Assembly (NCBI RefSeq): GCF_032854445.1
Contig: NC_088304.1
Location: 28,899,732 to 28,963,731 of the forward strand
Reading direction: 5' to 3'
From: Liolophura sinensis
Lineage: Eukaryota > Mollusca > Polyplacophora > Chitonida > Chitonidae
Length of the DNA stretch: 64,000 bases
Part shown: piece by piece, positions 10,393 to 25,300 of the stretch
Layout: the number at the start of each line of letters is the position of its first letter
How positions within the stretch are numbered: position 1 is the first letter of the stretch
The notes under the pieces: model-generated
The model's input: only the letters and a program-made list of their open reading frames with translations
Told to the model about the DNA's origin: nothing
Databases searched by the model: none
Translations under genes and position numbers: made by a program

Positions 10393-13300
10393 ATGAATTT
10401 CGAGTCGCCGTTCCCTGTGGAGTTCGGAGATGGAGGGATGGAGAAGTTACGATTGGGCGATCCTGTGGAGGGGAACAGGGAGAAGACATCACCTGTCACA
10501 ATTTCAGAGCTTATACAGGTGGGCTCATTTCTCTGTATTGTTTAGAATCTACAGGTAACTTAGTTTAAGACGAAATTACTACGATTTCAGCGTTATTTTA
10601 ATTTGCTATTTGAAAGGAAGAGATACCAGAGTTTTCTGGTATAAGATTAGAAATGAAAACTACAGGTAACAGGTTGTTTACCAAGCCAACTGTCTTTATT
10701 TGAGAGTGGAAAATTATCCATTTTCGTGTAATTTAACAGCTTGTTAATTATTTTAAATGCAGTTTGTCAAAATAAGGCAAAATACCGGTAGCCAACTTTT
10801 CATGTGAGTGGAATTATCATATTTTACCTTGAGCCATTAAGTTAATCATTAAATAAAAAGTCAGTATTTCAAGGGAATTTCAGCAATCCAAAAACATCAT
10901 TAACCAGGATGAGTACAGTATCTTTTATTGAAAACTATGTTCCGTTTACCATCTCTTACGTCTATATAATTAGAGTATAATACTGATCTCTGTCATGGGC
11001 TGTATGTGAAAATATTTTTGATTACAATTACATGTTCAAGGAGTTGTGGCATCCCTAGTTCCTAGTGTTTATGGTTTTGACTTGACACAGAGTCATATCT
11101 TCATAGGCGTATTTGTGTCGTGAAATGACGAGATTTGTGCATATTTTGAGAACACAACATGTATATGTATATTACTTCATTTTGTACATGTATGTACATA
11201 CAGTATATTCATGTCCCGTGTGTTCTCTGCCATTAATGCTGACAACTCTGGATCATTGTTTTTGTGACAAGTGTGTCACGCATAGCATGCAGATTGCAGC
11301 CCTTGATGTAAAAATCATTGCATACTTTTAAGCAGTAATGCAGGATTGAGCAAGTGACTTAGGAATGTAGGGAGATATTTTTGTGAGCACATGTGCATGT
11401 ATATATACAACCACTACACAGGTTATTCTGGCCGACAAACAAGCCTTTTGTTCAGTCATCAGTGAAGTTACAACATTTGGTGTTGACCTTGGCATGACAT
11501 CTGCTCAGTTTATAGCTGCGACTGTTTATGTGTAAGTCTGTGTCTGTTTTCCTGTCTATCCAGACTCCAGGGGTTTAGAGAATGTTCATTTGGGAGCATT
11601 CTGTATTGTAAAATTTGATCTTAATTTGGGCACATTCAAAAATATTTTTAATAATTTTGATCAGTCATTCACTGAATCATCTGAGTTGATCTTGTCATTA
11701 TCTCACCAAGTTTGGGCATTGAAATGAATATCTTGGTTTATACATTCAGTGACGTGGAAAATATCTTTAGATGGCTATTTTGGGGGCATGCCCTTTACTG
11801 TCATGGACGTCAGGGCTGGCTGGTCACATTTCTGACATCAGTGTGGGCTGGTCACATATCTGACATCAGGGCTGGCTGGTCACATTTCTGACATCAGGGC
11901 TGGCTGGTCACATTTCTGACACCAGGGCTGGCTGGTCACATTTCTAACATCAGGGCGGGCTGGTCACATTTCTGACATCGGGGTGGGGGGTGGGGGGGGC
12001 TGGTCACATTTCTGACATCAGGGCCGGCTGGTCGCATTTCTGACATCAGGGCTGGTTGGTCACATTCTGACATCAGAGCTGGCTGGTCATATTTTTGACA
12101 TCAGGGCTGTTTGGTCACATTTCTGACATCAGGTCTGGTTGGTCACATTTCTGACATCAGGGCCGGCTGGTCACATTTCTGACATCAGGGCTGGCTGGTC
12201 ACATTTCTGACATCAGGCTAAGCTGGTCACATTTCTGACATCAGGGTCAACTGGCCACATTTCTGACATCAGGGCTGGCTGGTCACATTTCTGACATCAG
12301 GGCTGGTTGGTCACATTCTGACATCAGAGCTGGCTGGTCATATTTTTGACATCAGGGCTGTTTGGTCACATTTCTGACATCAGGTCTGGTTGGTCACATT
12401 TCTGACATCAGGGCCGGCTGGTCACATTTCTGACATCAGGGCTGGTTGGTCACATTCTGACATCAGAGCTGGCTGGTCATATTTTTGACATCAGGGCTGT
12501 TTGGTCACATTTCTGACATCAGGTCTGGTTGGTCACATTTCTGACATCAGGGCCGGCTGGTCACATTTCTGACATCAGGGCTGGCTGGTCACATTTCTGA
12601 CATCAGGCTAAGCTGGTCACATTTCTGACATCAGGGTCAACTGGCCACATTTCTGACATCAGGGCTGGCTGGTCACATTTTTGACATCAGGGCTGGCTGG
12701 TCACATTTCTTACACCAGGTTCGGCTTGTCACATTTCTGACATCTTATGTTTTTAACATCATGGGCCATTGAGTTATGGAGGGGCCTGAGTACAAGATGG
12801 TATGAATTTTGTTTCACAATCAGCTTGCTGAGAAACGGGAAACTTTCAGAGCCAGATCAGTTTGGCGGTCTTATTCATTGTCTGGTTTATAAAGTATTAT
12901 TGTGTTTTCATTTTTCTCTTATCTTTGGTTGTTGTTTGAGATGGCTACATGTCTAAGTGAAGCCTTTGGCTTGTATTTATGAAGTTATACTTACACTTAA
13001 GTCATAAATTGCAAGTGCCAAACTCAGAACAGAAAAAACGAAAAGGCTCAAATTGTGGGTGGTACATTGTTCTGCAATATAGAATCAGTGTTCAAATTGT
13101 AATCTTATATAAATATTTTAATTGTACATGTAGCTGTGTTTGAATTTTTTTGACTTATAATATTTGACTTACAATATTTGAAGTCTTAAAGATGTTTAAT
13201 AAATGTGGGCCCTGCTCTATGAATTGATTGTTGACATGTCATATCAAAGATGCCACCAGTGAGTTGTCACCTCACTCTAGCCTCACTCTGAAAATAAGTA

Positions 13301-16300
13301 CAAATCATACTGATGTGAGGGGCACACTTACTTGTCAGAGGAACTTCATTTTCATTTAAAGTACATCTACATATACATGTAATTCTTAAAAATTTCTTCT
13401 TTCCTGATTTGAGTTTGTGAATTTTTTTTTCTGGGCTGTAGATTTGGTAGTTTTGATATAGTCATGGTGCCCTGGTTATTTTTTTTTTTTTATAATCCAA
13501 AGTACATGTATGTGCATATCCCTTTCTAGATGGTACATATAACAGTCTCAGGTTTAGGAAATTTGGGGTATTTACATATATATACAGTATGTGAGGTATG
13601 GCTTGTTTATCATTAAATCTTTCATTTTATCCACCTGAACATGTTAACTCCTGACACATGTTATCAAAGGGAGTTTTCTTTTTCTTTCTTTTTTTTTTTT
13701 GTTTTTTCCTTTAAAACAAGCTAGCCCATCTTAGGCGAGATTAATCACTGTTTTCCCCGAAGGTTGACTGACCCAGTTAACACAGTAAACACAGATGTCA
13801 GGCAGCTGAAAAGCCAAGGTCATGCTGGGAAGTGTGGGTTTTAGGAGTGTGATGTCATTCCTGGCATTTTTACCCAAGTATGATTATTTCTATGCTGCAA
13901 GAAACACAGCTTCTCCTCAATAACCAAGCCCTAACTTTCATGGGCATATGTATTTTTAAACATTAAAAATACTGGTGTTTAATTGATATTTCATACATGG
14001 GAGTTCTCTTTTTTGGCCACACCAATTTAAATCCATCTTTCTTTCTTTAATGTCGGAGGAGAGTATAAGAATAAAAACAAAACTTGAAAATGATCTAATT
14101 TGTGGAAAATTTTGACTGTTCCAGCAATTTCTCCTGTTGAAGACATGTACATTTATGTGGTTGGTGAGATTGAAAAACTGGGTAATCCATTAACATCAAG
14201 ATCAATCAAAATGAAATGCTGCAATTTCAGTTTTATATTTGTTCCATTTTATATAAACTAAAATTATCGTCACTTTACTGAAAGCTGTGTGCATCTAATC
14301 TGAAGAGTCCGGTTTGTTTTATGGATGAAAGCTTCCAGACATATGTCATTAGGAAAGTGGCACTTCATACTGACCTGTACTTCAGCAGGTAGATATCTAA
14401 CACTCCAACCTACCTGTACCTGTCAAGCTCAAGTCAATTCAGTTCAAGGTTGTGTTTGCCACATAGCATTGTTGTATGTGTCATATTTTATTTTAACTTA
14501 GAATGTTGGACATTTTAATTAGTTAGTAATTTGATATGTAAATGTACATACATGTCTGCTACACACAGTGGAAACTTTAACAAGTTTGAGACCATGTTCA
14601 CTAGTACATATAGACTTGCCACTGAAAACAGTTTTCACAATGCAGAATTTTGGGATAAAATTATGTATTAGGGAATTAAAAATAATGTACTGAACTCATC
14701 TAGAGGCCAAAAGATTTGAAAAAAAAAAAAACCGGATGTTTTATTTATATATTCCAGGAGACAATATGTTTTGAGGAGTGAAACAGTAAAGAAATATTGC
14801 CGAAAAACCTGTACATAAGCAGCCTGACAAGGACATAGTCTGGCCTCAAATCCGAGCTTGTCATGTACAAACTAAGGGGTGCCTGACGAATTTAACATTC
14901 AAATGACATAGGGCTTGGTGGTTAACAAGCAATTGCAGCACTGAGCAAGGAGCCTCTCAGCAATGCCAAATCTAGAACATGCTGGCTTTCTTTCTTGTCG
15001 TACAGCAACCTGCGAATTGGCGTGGGTTTCACTTGAGGTATAATGCCTGGATTCCGCCCTGTAACACTACAAGGGCAACCATCTTACAAGTGAAATATTC
15101 TTGAGTATGGCATAAAATTGCAATCGAATAAATAAACAACATAAGGAATCTACAAAGCACTAGTTGTATTGAATGGGTTTTGAAATTTGACATCCATGCC
15201 TCAGTTATTTACAGCCCTGGGCAAACATGGCAGATATGCTATGTATAATTCAGGAACAATTGAAGGTGTTGTTCTTAGGAACGTAACTACATGTACGTGT
15301 TTGTTTCACCTTCCTGTTGACTTTCCTTAACACAGAATAAAACCACATTGCTGGCCACAATCACTGTGTGCAGGCATGTGTCGGTGACAGCCATATAAAG
15401 CTCACACATGTAGCCTTGAGAGTGTACATGTCTACTCTGATTTAAACACTAAATTCTTGACATTTATCTACACAGTTTGTGGTTTACAGAAGAGGAATTA
15501 TATGTGCAGGGCTAGAAGATAAGGTTAAGAGATGTGAAACAGCACAGTTACGAAGTTGCAGATGGTCACTATGCGGTATTTTAAAGGAGATGACTTGTTT
15601 TTTTTCTTAAAGTGATTGTAAAGTCTGCCACTATATATACATGGAAAAAAGAATATAGGACACAGTTATCACAGAAGAAGTATGTAAAAAATTCAATAAA
15701 ATTTTTAAAACCAAGAAGATGAAGTTTAGCATTGGGGTTATGGCTCTGACAGACAATTCACTTTGAGTAGCCATGTTGTAGAAGCCTTTATGAACTTGGC
15801 CAATCACTAGCGCTGAAAGCGTCACATGATAATTGGCTGTCACGTCAAAAAACCTATTAGCTCTTGCTTGTCAGTGTGGTTTCTTATAGTGGATAAACAG
15901 ATATCTATGGAATAAATTGGATTTTGTGGTTAGTTTAAAGGTTAAACTGATGTGTTGTGAACCACACATGTAAGAGCAGGGAACTGAGAAGGGCTGCCAA
16001 TGTTGGGCAGGATGCTGCAGTAACTTGTCAGAGTAAGCTGGCAAGAAAACCGTTTCAGGAGAGTCATTGCTTGGAGAAAAATATTGTGACTTTGCATTAT
16101 TTTAAAGTCAGATTTATTACTGAAAGAGTCTGTTGTAAATCAGAAGGCCCTGCTATGCTCGATAAATTCCCTGATGTTCTTACACGGTACAGCCAAGTAG
16201 GCCTAATGCTTACATCGGCCCTTTGAGCAAGGAACAGAGCTGACACTCTTTGGCTGTGTACTAGGCATTTTTGTTTGTATTTTCTCATTGTCACATTGTT

Positions 16301-19300
16301 TAATACTGATGGTACAGGAGAGCTCCTAGGTTTTGTGACACAATTCCAGATTGTAACATAGTTGGTAAATATCCATGTATTTATGTTCTTGGCCAATCGG
16401 CTTGACCAGCCAGGTGTCAGTATATCGTGGCTGGATGGGGTTTTATTTTGCTGTGGATATGACTGAAATAATGTTTACAAACAAAACAGCCAAACATAAA
16501 CAAACTAACATAAACAAACCGGCTGTTGAATGGCTTCTTGAAGCATTATTGTATTTTTGTATAGGGAGATTGTAACTACATACACATATATACATGTATA
16601 TATATCTGCACATATATGTGTACAAGGGTAATTGCATTTTTTTTATCCTTTAATGCCTTTGATGTTCACATGATTGACATAGTTGCACATGAGATTTATT
16701 TATTTGTTTATGTGTTTAGTTGTTTGTTTGACTGGTGTTTCACACAGCATTCAACAATATTTCACTTATACAACGGCAACCAGCATTATGGTGGGAAGAA
16801 AGTGGGCAGCCAATGTGAACATCCCTGCCTGCATAACTTTAGCTGTCAAGTTTCACATGCACTGACTTCGTGACCTTTGGATGATTTTGATTTTAGAAAA
16901 TGAGTTACATTGTACTATACATGTATTACACACACAGGCGATTCTGACAGAACACTCACAGTTAACCTTTTAAGACATTAATAATGTGAACCTGTACATC
17001 TGAAGCATAGCTAAATATCAAATATAAGTTACATGAATAATATATATGGTAGTGACACACACACTACCCTGAATTGTACAGTGGTCGTGGGTTTCCCTCG
17101 GGCTCTGCCTGGTTTCCTCCCACCATAATGCTGGCCACCGTTGTATAAGTGAAATATTCTTGAGTACAGCGTAAAACACCAATTAAGTAAATAAATAAAT
17201 GAATTGTACAGGCTGGGTGTGCAGTTGACCGTACAGACATGTACGCTGAATTCAGTTCATTCTTATAACAGTATGAGTATCTCGTGTGCAACCCCAGTAT
17301 CTCATGTGCAACCCTGATGCAAACCCTGTCTCTCGTGCAGTCTTTCATATTTATACTCTTTGTCCGGTTTGTCGAAGGTGAAGCACTCACCTGTAGCAGT
17401 ACAGGTTGTTCATGTCCGAGTAGTGTACACTAAACTACATGTACGGTGTGTGGAAGGTGAAGCACTCACCTGTAGCATTACAGGTTGTTCATGTCCGAGG
17501 AGTGTACACTAAGCTACATGTACGGTGTGTGGAATGTGAAGCACTCACCTGTAGCATTACAGGCTGTTCATGTCCGAGGAGTGTACAGTAAGCTACATGT
17601 ACGGTGTGTGGAAGGTGAAGTATGCACCTGTAGTATTACAGGCTGTTCATGTCCGAGTAGAGTACACTAAGCTACATGTACGGTGTGTGGAAGGTGAAGC
17701 ACACACCTGTAGTATTACAGGCTGTTCATGTCCGAGTAGTGTACACTAAGCTACATGTACGGTGTGTGGAAGGTGAAGCACACACCTGTAGTATTACAGG
17801 CTGTTCATGTCCGAGTAGTGTACACTAAGCTACATGTACGGTGTGTGGAAGGTGAAGCACTCACCTGTAGTATTACAGCCTGTTCATGTCCGAGTAGTGT
17901 ACACTAAGCTACATGTACTGTGTGTGGAAGGTGAAGCACACACCTGTAGTATTACAGGCTGTTCATGTCCGAGGAGTGTACACTAAGCTACATGTATGGT
18001 GTGTGGAAGGTGAAGCACGCACCTGTAGCATTACAGGCTGTTCATGTCCGAGGAGTGTACAGTAAGCTACATGTACGGTGTGTGGAAGGTGAAGTATGCA
18101 CCTGTAGTATTACAGGCTGTTCATGTCCGAGTAGAGTACACTAAGCTACATGTACGGTGTGTGGAAGGTGAAGCACTCACCTGTAGCATTACAGGCTGTT
18201 CATGTCCGAGTAGTGTACACTAAGCTACATGTACTGTGTGTGGAAGGTGAAGCACTCACCTGCAGCCTTACAGGCTGTTCATGTCCGAGTAGTGTACACT
18301 AAGCTACATGTACGGTGTGTGGAAGGTGAAGCACACACCTGTAGTATTACAGGCTGTTCTTGTCCGAGTATCGTACACTAAGCTACATGTACGGTGTGTG
18401 GAAGGTGAAGCACTCACCTGCAGCCTTACAGGCTGTTCTTGTCCGAGTATCGTACACTAAGCTACATGTATGGTGTGTGGAAGGTGAAGCCCGCACCTGC
18501 AGCCTTACAGGCTGTTCATGTCCGAGTAGAGTGCACTAAACTACATGTACTGTGTGTGGAAGGTGAAGCACTCACCTGCAGCCTTACAGGCTGTTCTTGT
18601 CCGAGTATCGTACACTAAGCTACATGTATGGTGTGTGGAAGGTGAAGCCCGCACCTGCAGCCTTACAGGCTGTTCATGTCCGAGTAGAGTGCACTAAACT
18701 ACATGTACGGTGTGTGGAAGGTGAAGCACTCACCTGCAGCCTTACAGGCTGTTCATGTCCGAGTAGTGTACACTAAGCTACATGTACGGTGTGTGGAAGG
18801 TGAAGCACTCACCTGCAGCCTTACAGGCTGTTCATGTCCGAGTAGTGTACACTAAGCTACATGTATGGTGTGTGGAAGGTGAAGCACACACCTGTAGTAT
18901 TACCGCCTGTTCATGTCCGAGTAGTGTACACTAAGCTACATGTACTGTGTGTGGAAGGTGAAGCACACACCTGTAGTATTACAGGCTGTTCATGTCCAAG
19001 TAGTGTACACTAAGCTACATGTATGGTGTGTGGAAGGTGAAGCACGCACCTGTAGCATTACAGGCTGTTCATGTCCGAGGAGTGTACACTAAGCTACATG
19101 TATGGTGTGTGGAAGGTGAAGCACTCACCTGCAGCCTTACAGGCTGTTCATGTCCGAGTAGTGTACACTAAGCTACATGTATGGTGTGTGGAAGGTGAAG
19201 CACACACCTGTAGTATTACAGCCTGTTCATGTCCGAGTAGTGTACACTAAGCTACATGTACTGTGTGTGGAAGGTGAAGCACACACCTGTAGTATTACAG

Positions 19301-22300
19301 GCTGTTCATGTCCGAGTAGTGTACACTAAGCTACATGTATGGTGTGTGGAAGGTGAAGCACTCACCTATAGCCTTACAGGTTGTTCATGTCCGAGTAGTG
19401 TACACTAAGCTACATGTACGGTGTGTGGAAGGTGAAGCATGCACCTGTAGTATTACAGCCTGTTCATGTCCGAGTAGTGTACACTAAGCTGCATGTACGG
19501 TGTGTGGAAGGTGAAGCATGCACCTGTAGTATTACAGCCTGTTCATGTCCGAGTAGTGTACACTAAGCTACATGTACTGTGTGTGGAAGGTGAAGGATGC
19601 ACCTGTAGTATTACAGCCTGTTCATGTCCGAGTAGTGTACACTAAGCTACATGTACGGTGTGTGGAAGGTGAAGCACTCACCTGTAGTATTACAGGCTGT
19701 TCATGTCTGAGGAGTGTACACTAAGCTACATGTACTGTGTGTGGAAGGTGAAGCACTCACCTGTAGTATTACAGGCTGTTCATGTACGAGTAGAGTACAC
19801 TAAGCTACATGTACTGTGTGTGGAAGGTGAAGGATGCACCTGTAGTATTACAGCCTGTTCATGTCCGAGTAGTGTACACTAAGCTACATGTACTGTGTGT
19901 GGAAGGTGAAGCACTCACCTGTAGTATTACAGGCTGTTCATGTCTGAGGAGTGTACACTAAACTACATGTACTGTGTGTGGAAGGTGAAGCACTCACCTG
20001 CAGCCTTACAGCCTGTTCATGTCCGAGTAGTGTACACTAAGCTACATGTACGGTGTGTGGAAGGTGAAGCACTCACCTGTAGTATTACAGGCTGTTCATG
20101 TCTGAGGAGTGTACACTAAGCTACATGTACTGTGTGTGGAAGGTGAAGCACTCACCTGTAGTATTACAGGCTGTTCATGTACGAGTAGAGTACACTAAGC
20201 TACATGTACGGTGTGTGGAAGGTGAAGCACTCACCTGTAGTATTACAGGCTGTTCATGTCTGAGGAGTGTACACTAAACTACATGTACTGTGTGTGGAAG
20301 GTGAAGCACTCACCTGCAGCCTTACAGCCTGTTCATGTCCGAGTAGTGTACACTAAGCTACATGTACGGTGTGTGGAAGGTGAAGCACTCACCTGTAGTA
20401 TTACAGCCTGTTCATGTCTGAGGAGTGTACACTAAGCTACATGTACTGTGTGTGGAAGGTGAAGCACTCACCTGTAGTATTACAGGCTGTTCATGTACGA
20501 GTAGTGTACACTAAGCTACATGTATGGTGTGTGGAAGGTGAAGCACACACCTGTAGTATTACAGCCTGTTCATGTCCGAGTAGTGTACACTTAGCTACAT
20601 GTATGGTGTGTGGAAGGTGAAGCACTCACCTGTAGCCTTACAGGCTGTTCATGTCCGAGTAGTGTACACTAAGCTACATGTACTATGTGTGGAAGGTGAA
20701 GCACACACCTGTAGTATTACAGCCTGTTCATGTCCGAGTAGTGTACACTAAGCTACATGTACTGTGTGTGGAAGGTGAAGCACACACCTGTAGTATTACA
20801 GCCTGTTCATGTCCGAGTAGTGTACACTAAGCTACATGTACGGTGTGTGGAAGGTGAAGCATGCACCTGTAGTATTACAGGCTGTTCATGTCCGAGTAGT
20901 GTACACTAAGCTACATGTACTGTGTGTGGAAGGTGAAGCACACACCTGTAGTATTACAGGCTGTTCATGTCCGAGGAGTGTACAGTAAGCTACATGTACT
21001 GTGTGTGGAAGGTGAAGTATGCACCTGCAGCCTTACAGGCTGTTCATGTCCGAGTAGTGTACACTAAGCTACATGTACGGTGTGTGGAAGGTGAAGCACA
21101 CACCTGTAGTATTACAGCCTGTTCATGTCCGAGTAGTGTACACTAAGCTACATGTACGGTGTGTGGAAGGTGAAGCACACACCTGTAGTATTACAGCCTG
21201 TTCATGTCCGAGTAGTGTACACTAAGCTACATGTACTGTGTGTGGAAGGTGAAGCATGCACCTGTAGTATTACAGGCTGTTCATGTCCGAGTAGTGTACA
21301 CTAAGCTACATGTACGGTGTGTGGAAGGTGAAGTATGCACCTGCAGCCTTACAGGCTGTTCATGTCCGAGTAGTGTACACTAAGCTACATGTACTGTGTG
21401 TGGAAGGTGAAGCACTCACCTGTAGCCTTACAGGCTGTTCATGTACGAGTAGAGTACACTAAGCTACATGTACGGTGTGTGGAAGGTGAAGCACTCACCT
21501 GTAGTATTACAGGCTGTTCATGTCTGAGGAGTGTACACTAAACTACATGTACTGTGTGTGGAAGGTGAAGCACTCACCTGCAGCCTTACAGCCTGTTCAT
21601 GTCCGAGTAGTGTACACTAAGCTACATGTACGGTGTGTGGAAGGTGAAGCACTCACCTGTAGTATTACAGCCTGTTCATGTCTGAGGAGTGTACACTAAG
21701 CTACATGTACTGTGTGTGGAAGGTGAAGCACTCACCTGTAGTATTACAGGCTGTTCATGTACGAGTAGTGTACACTAAGCTACATGTACGGTGTGTGGAA
21801 GGTGAAGCACACACCTGTAGTATTACAGCCTGTTCATGTCCGAGTAGTGTACACTTAGCTACATGTATGGTGTGTGGAAGGTGAAGCACTCACCTGTAGC
21901 CTTACAGGCTGTTCATGTCCGAGTAGTGTACACTAAGCTACATGTACTGTGTGTGGAAGGTGAAGCACACACCTGTAGTATTACAGGCTGTTCATGTCCG
22001 AGGAGTGTACAGTAAGCTACATGTACTGTGTGTGGAAGGTGAAGTATGCACCTGCAGCCTTACAGGCTGTTCATGTCCGAGTAGTGTACACTAAGCTACA
22101 TGTACGGTGTGTGGAAGGTGAAGCACACACCTGTAGTATTACAGCCTGTTCATGTCCGAGTAGTGTACACTAAGCTACATGTACGGTGTGTGGAAGGTGA
22201 AGCACACACCTGTAGTATTACAGCCTGTTCATGTCCGAGTAGTGTACACTAAGCTACATGTACTGTGTGTGGAAGGTGAAGCATGCACCTGTAGTATTAC

Positions 22301-25300
22301 AGGCTGTTCATGTCCGAGTAGTGTACACTAAGCTACATGTACTGTGTGTGGAAGGTGAAGTATGCACCTGCAGCCTTACAGGCTGTTCATGTCCGAGTAG
22401 TGTACACTAAGCTACATGTATGGTGTGTGGAAGGTGAAGCACACACCTGTAGTATTACAGCCTGTTCATGTCCGAGTAGTGTACACTAAGCTACATGTAC
22501 GATGTGTGGAAGGTGAAGCACACACCTGTAGTATTACAGCCTGTTCATGTCCGAGTAGTGTACACTAAGCTACATGTACGGTGTGTGGAAGGTGAAGCAT
22601 GCACCTGTAGTATTACAGGCTGTTCATGTCCGAGTAGTGTACACTAAGCTACATGTACGGTGTGTGGAAGGTGAAGTATGCACCTGCAGCCTTACAGGCT
22701 GTTCATGTCCGAGTAGTGTACACTAAACTACATGTACTGTGTGTGGAAGGTGAAGCACTCACCTGCAGCCTTACAGCCTGTTCATGTCCGAGTAGTGTAC
22801 ACTAAGCTACATGTATGGTGTGTGGAAGGTGAAGCACACACCTGTAGTATTACAGCCTGTTCATGTCCGAGTAGTGTACACTAAGCTACATGTACGGTGT
22901 GTGGAAGGTGAAGCACTCACCTGTAGCATTACAGGCTGTTCATGTCCGAGGAGTGTACAGTAAGCTACATGTACTGTGTGTGGAAGGTGAAGCACTCACC
23001 TGTAGTATTACAGCCTGTTCATGTCTGAGTAGTGTACACTAAGCTACATGTTCTGTGTGTGGAAGGTGAAGGATGCACCTGTAGTATTACAGGCTGTTCA
23101 TGTCCGAGTAGAGTTCACTAAACTACATGTACGGTGTGTGGAAGGTGAAGCACACACCTGTAGTATTACAGCCTGTTCATGTCTGAGTAGTGTACACTAA
23201 ACTACATGTACTGTGTGTGGAAGGTGAAGTATGCACCTGTAGTATTACAGGCTGTTCATGTCCGAGTAGTGTACACTAAGCTACATGTTCTGTGTGTGGA
23301 AGGTGAAGGATGCACCTGTAGTATTACAGGCTGTTCATGTCCGAGTAGAGTTCACTAAACTACATGTACGGTGTGTGGAAGGTGAAGCACTCACCTGTAG
23401 TATTACAGCCTGTTCATGTCCGAGTAGTGTACACTAAGCTACATGTACTGTGTGTGGAAGGTGAAGGATGCACCTGTAGTGTTACAGCCTGTTCATGTCC
23501 GAGAAGTGTACATTAAGCTACATGTACGGTGTGTGGAAGGTGAAGCACTCACCTGTAGCATTACAGCCTGTTCATGTCCGAGTAGAGTACACTAAGCTAC
23601 ATGTACGGTGTGTGGAAGGTGAAGGATGCACCTGTAGTGTTACAGCCTGTTCATGTCCGAGTAGAGTACACTAAGCTACATGTATGGTGTGTGGAAGGTG
23701 AAGCACACACCTGCAGCCTTACAGCCTGTTCATGTCCGAGTAGTGTACATTAAGCTACATGTACTGTGTGTGGATGGTGAAGCACACACCTGTAGCCTTA
23801 CAGGCTGTTCATGTCCGAGTAGAGTACACTAAGCTACATGTACGGTGTGTGGAAGGTGAAGCACACACCTGTAGTATTACAGCCTGTTCATGTCCAAGTA
23901 GAGTACACTAAGCTACATGCAACAGAAAACTGGGCACCTTCAGCATGCTGTTTATATTTCTGTGGTGTAAGGTCTTGTCTAGTCAGCTTCTTCCAGCTAT
24001 TTATACCCATATCTCATAACTTGGGTATATTCCATATAATGAGGTTAGTGAGGGTCTTGCACTCCCTGACATAACACGGCTTCGTTTGCCATCATTTTCA
24101 ATCTAGAGGAGTCTGACACATGTTTACAAGTCATATTCTTGGGATGTACAAATATCATGATAGTATTTGGTCTGTTTTAATTGACTTATGTATACATCTA
24201 CATTTGATATAAAACAATTAAGCTACAAGGCGCCTTTATATAGTGCGAAATGGTATACAACGATACCTAAATCTTGTCCCCGAAAAATGTGTGATGTATT
24301 TTCATGTCAGAAGGCTTATATTTCGAATGACAAAAGCTAAAACAGCAAATGAACAAGGATTTTCACCAAGAAATACACGCAAATAACACTGCTTCATTTC
24401 CTACTGTCGGTATGTGATCCATGAGTTATTTCTGTATTTTGGGTTTAAGATTTTGAATATCACATCAGTATAAGCAAAAAGAAAAGGATTTTTCTGTGAA
24501 TAGATGTATTAATAATTGTAATAAAGTGAGGTCTAAACTGAAGAACTGTCTTCAGTTTGTTGATTGGGTGATATGTGTACACTGCCACAAGAAACACACC
24601 CCTGATGACTCCTTGTCATCACATGATGGAAAAATTGTTAAGTTTAACCATGGCCAGAATTGTATAAATATATTTAATACTAAAAATATTTAATATATGT
24701 GTATTTCTGGCGTGCGGTAAAACCTCCAGCATACAAACCCCAGGTACATACAAACTACAGGTGTGTATATAAATGTACCAGTGTCTTCTATTTATGTAAT
24801 GATGTTGTCTACTTTTAGCTTAGCCACATCGGGGTGTCACCTGATCAGGTCACATGGTCCAGGGTTACCATGACGTCAGACAGGTGGATATGTATTCGCC
24901 ATGACAACAAGGAAGATGCCTGTAATAACAAAAAAGCTACTGTAAGTACATCTGTTTTTCCTGTTAAGATATAGGAAACTGTGTCGATTACCAATAACAT
25001 GAAAAAACTTTCTGTTGACATTTTCTGACTGATTTTGTCAATTTTTGCCTGTTTTATATAACAGAAAAATCCCATAACGCTTGTTCATTTCATTTTTTAT
25101 TTCATGTTTTTGTATTAGTAAAATATTGAATTTCTGTGTAAAACAAACATGTCAATGTCGATTAAATTCTGTTTTATTTTTTTTTTGGAACTTAAATGTG
25201 AACATTATTGAATTTTGTGTGAAAGTCCCAAAAATGTAAAGATATTAAATGTTGCATCTTATGTAAATATACATGTATACTTTAATACGGATGGAAATTC

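Larger units (their letters stand above)
13216..17077. other. Middle of clathrin-like intron 1
   Basis: AT-rich intron between the D2 repeat and the 79-bp array. It contains two SINEs, many 'tacatgta' motifs and poly(T) tracts. Frames such as those around 15957-16396 show no codon bias or known domain. Confidence 0.6.

Noticed and set aside
20414-21884. Cysteine-containing frames of 60-68 codons in the 79-bp array
   Set aside because: They are translations of satellite units; the repeated ones are the same block 16 units apart.
17360-23925. CRISPR-like regular repetition
   Set aside because: Units are contiguous near-identical tandem copies without unique spacers, and the genome is clearly eukaryotic.
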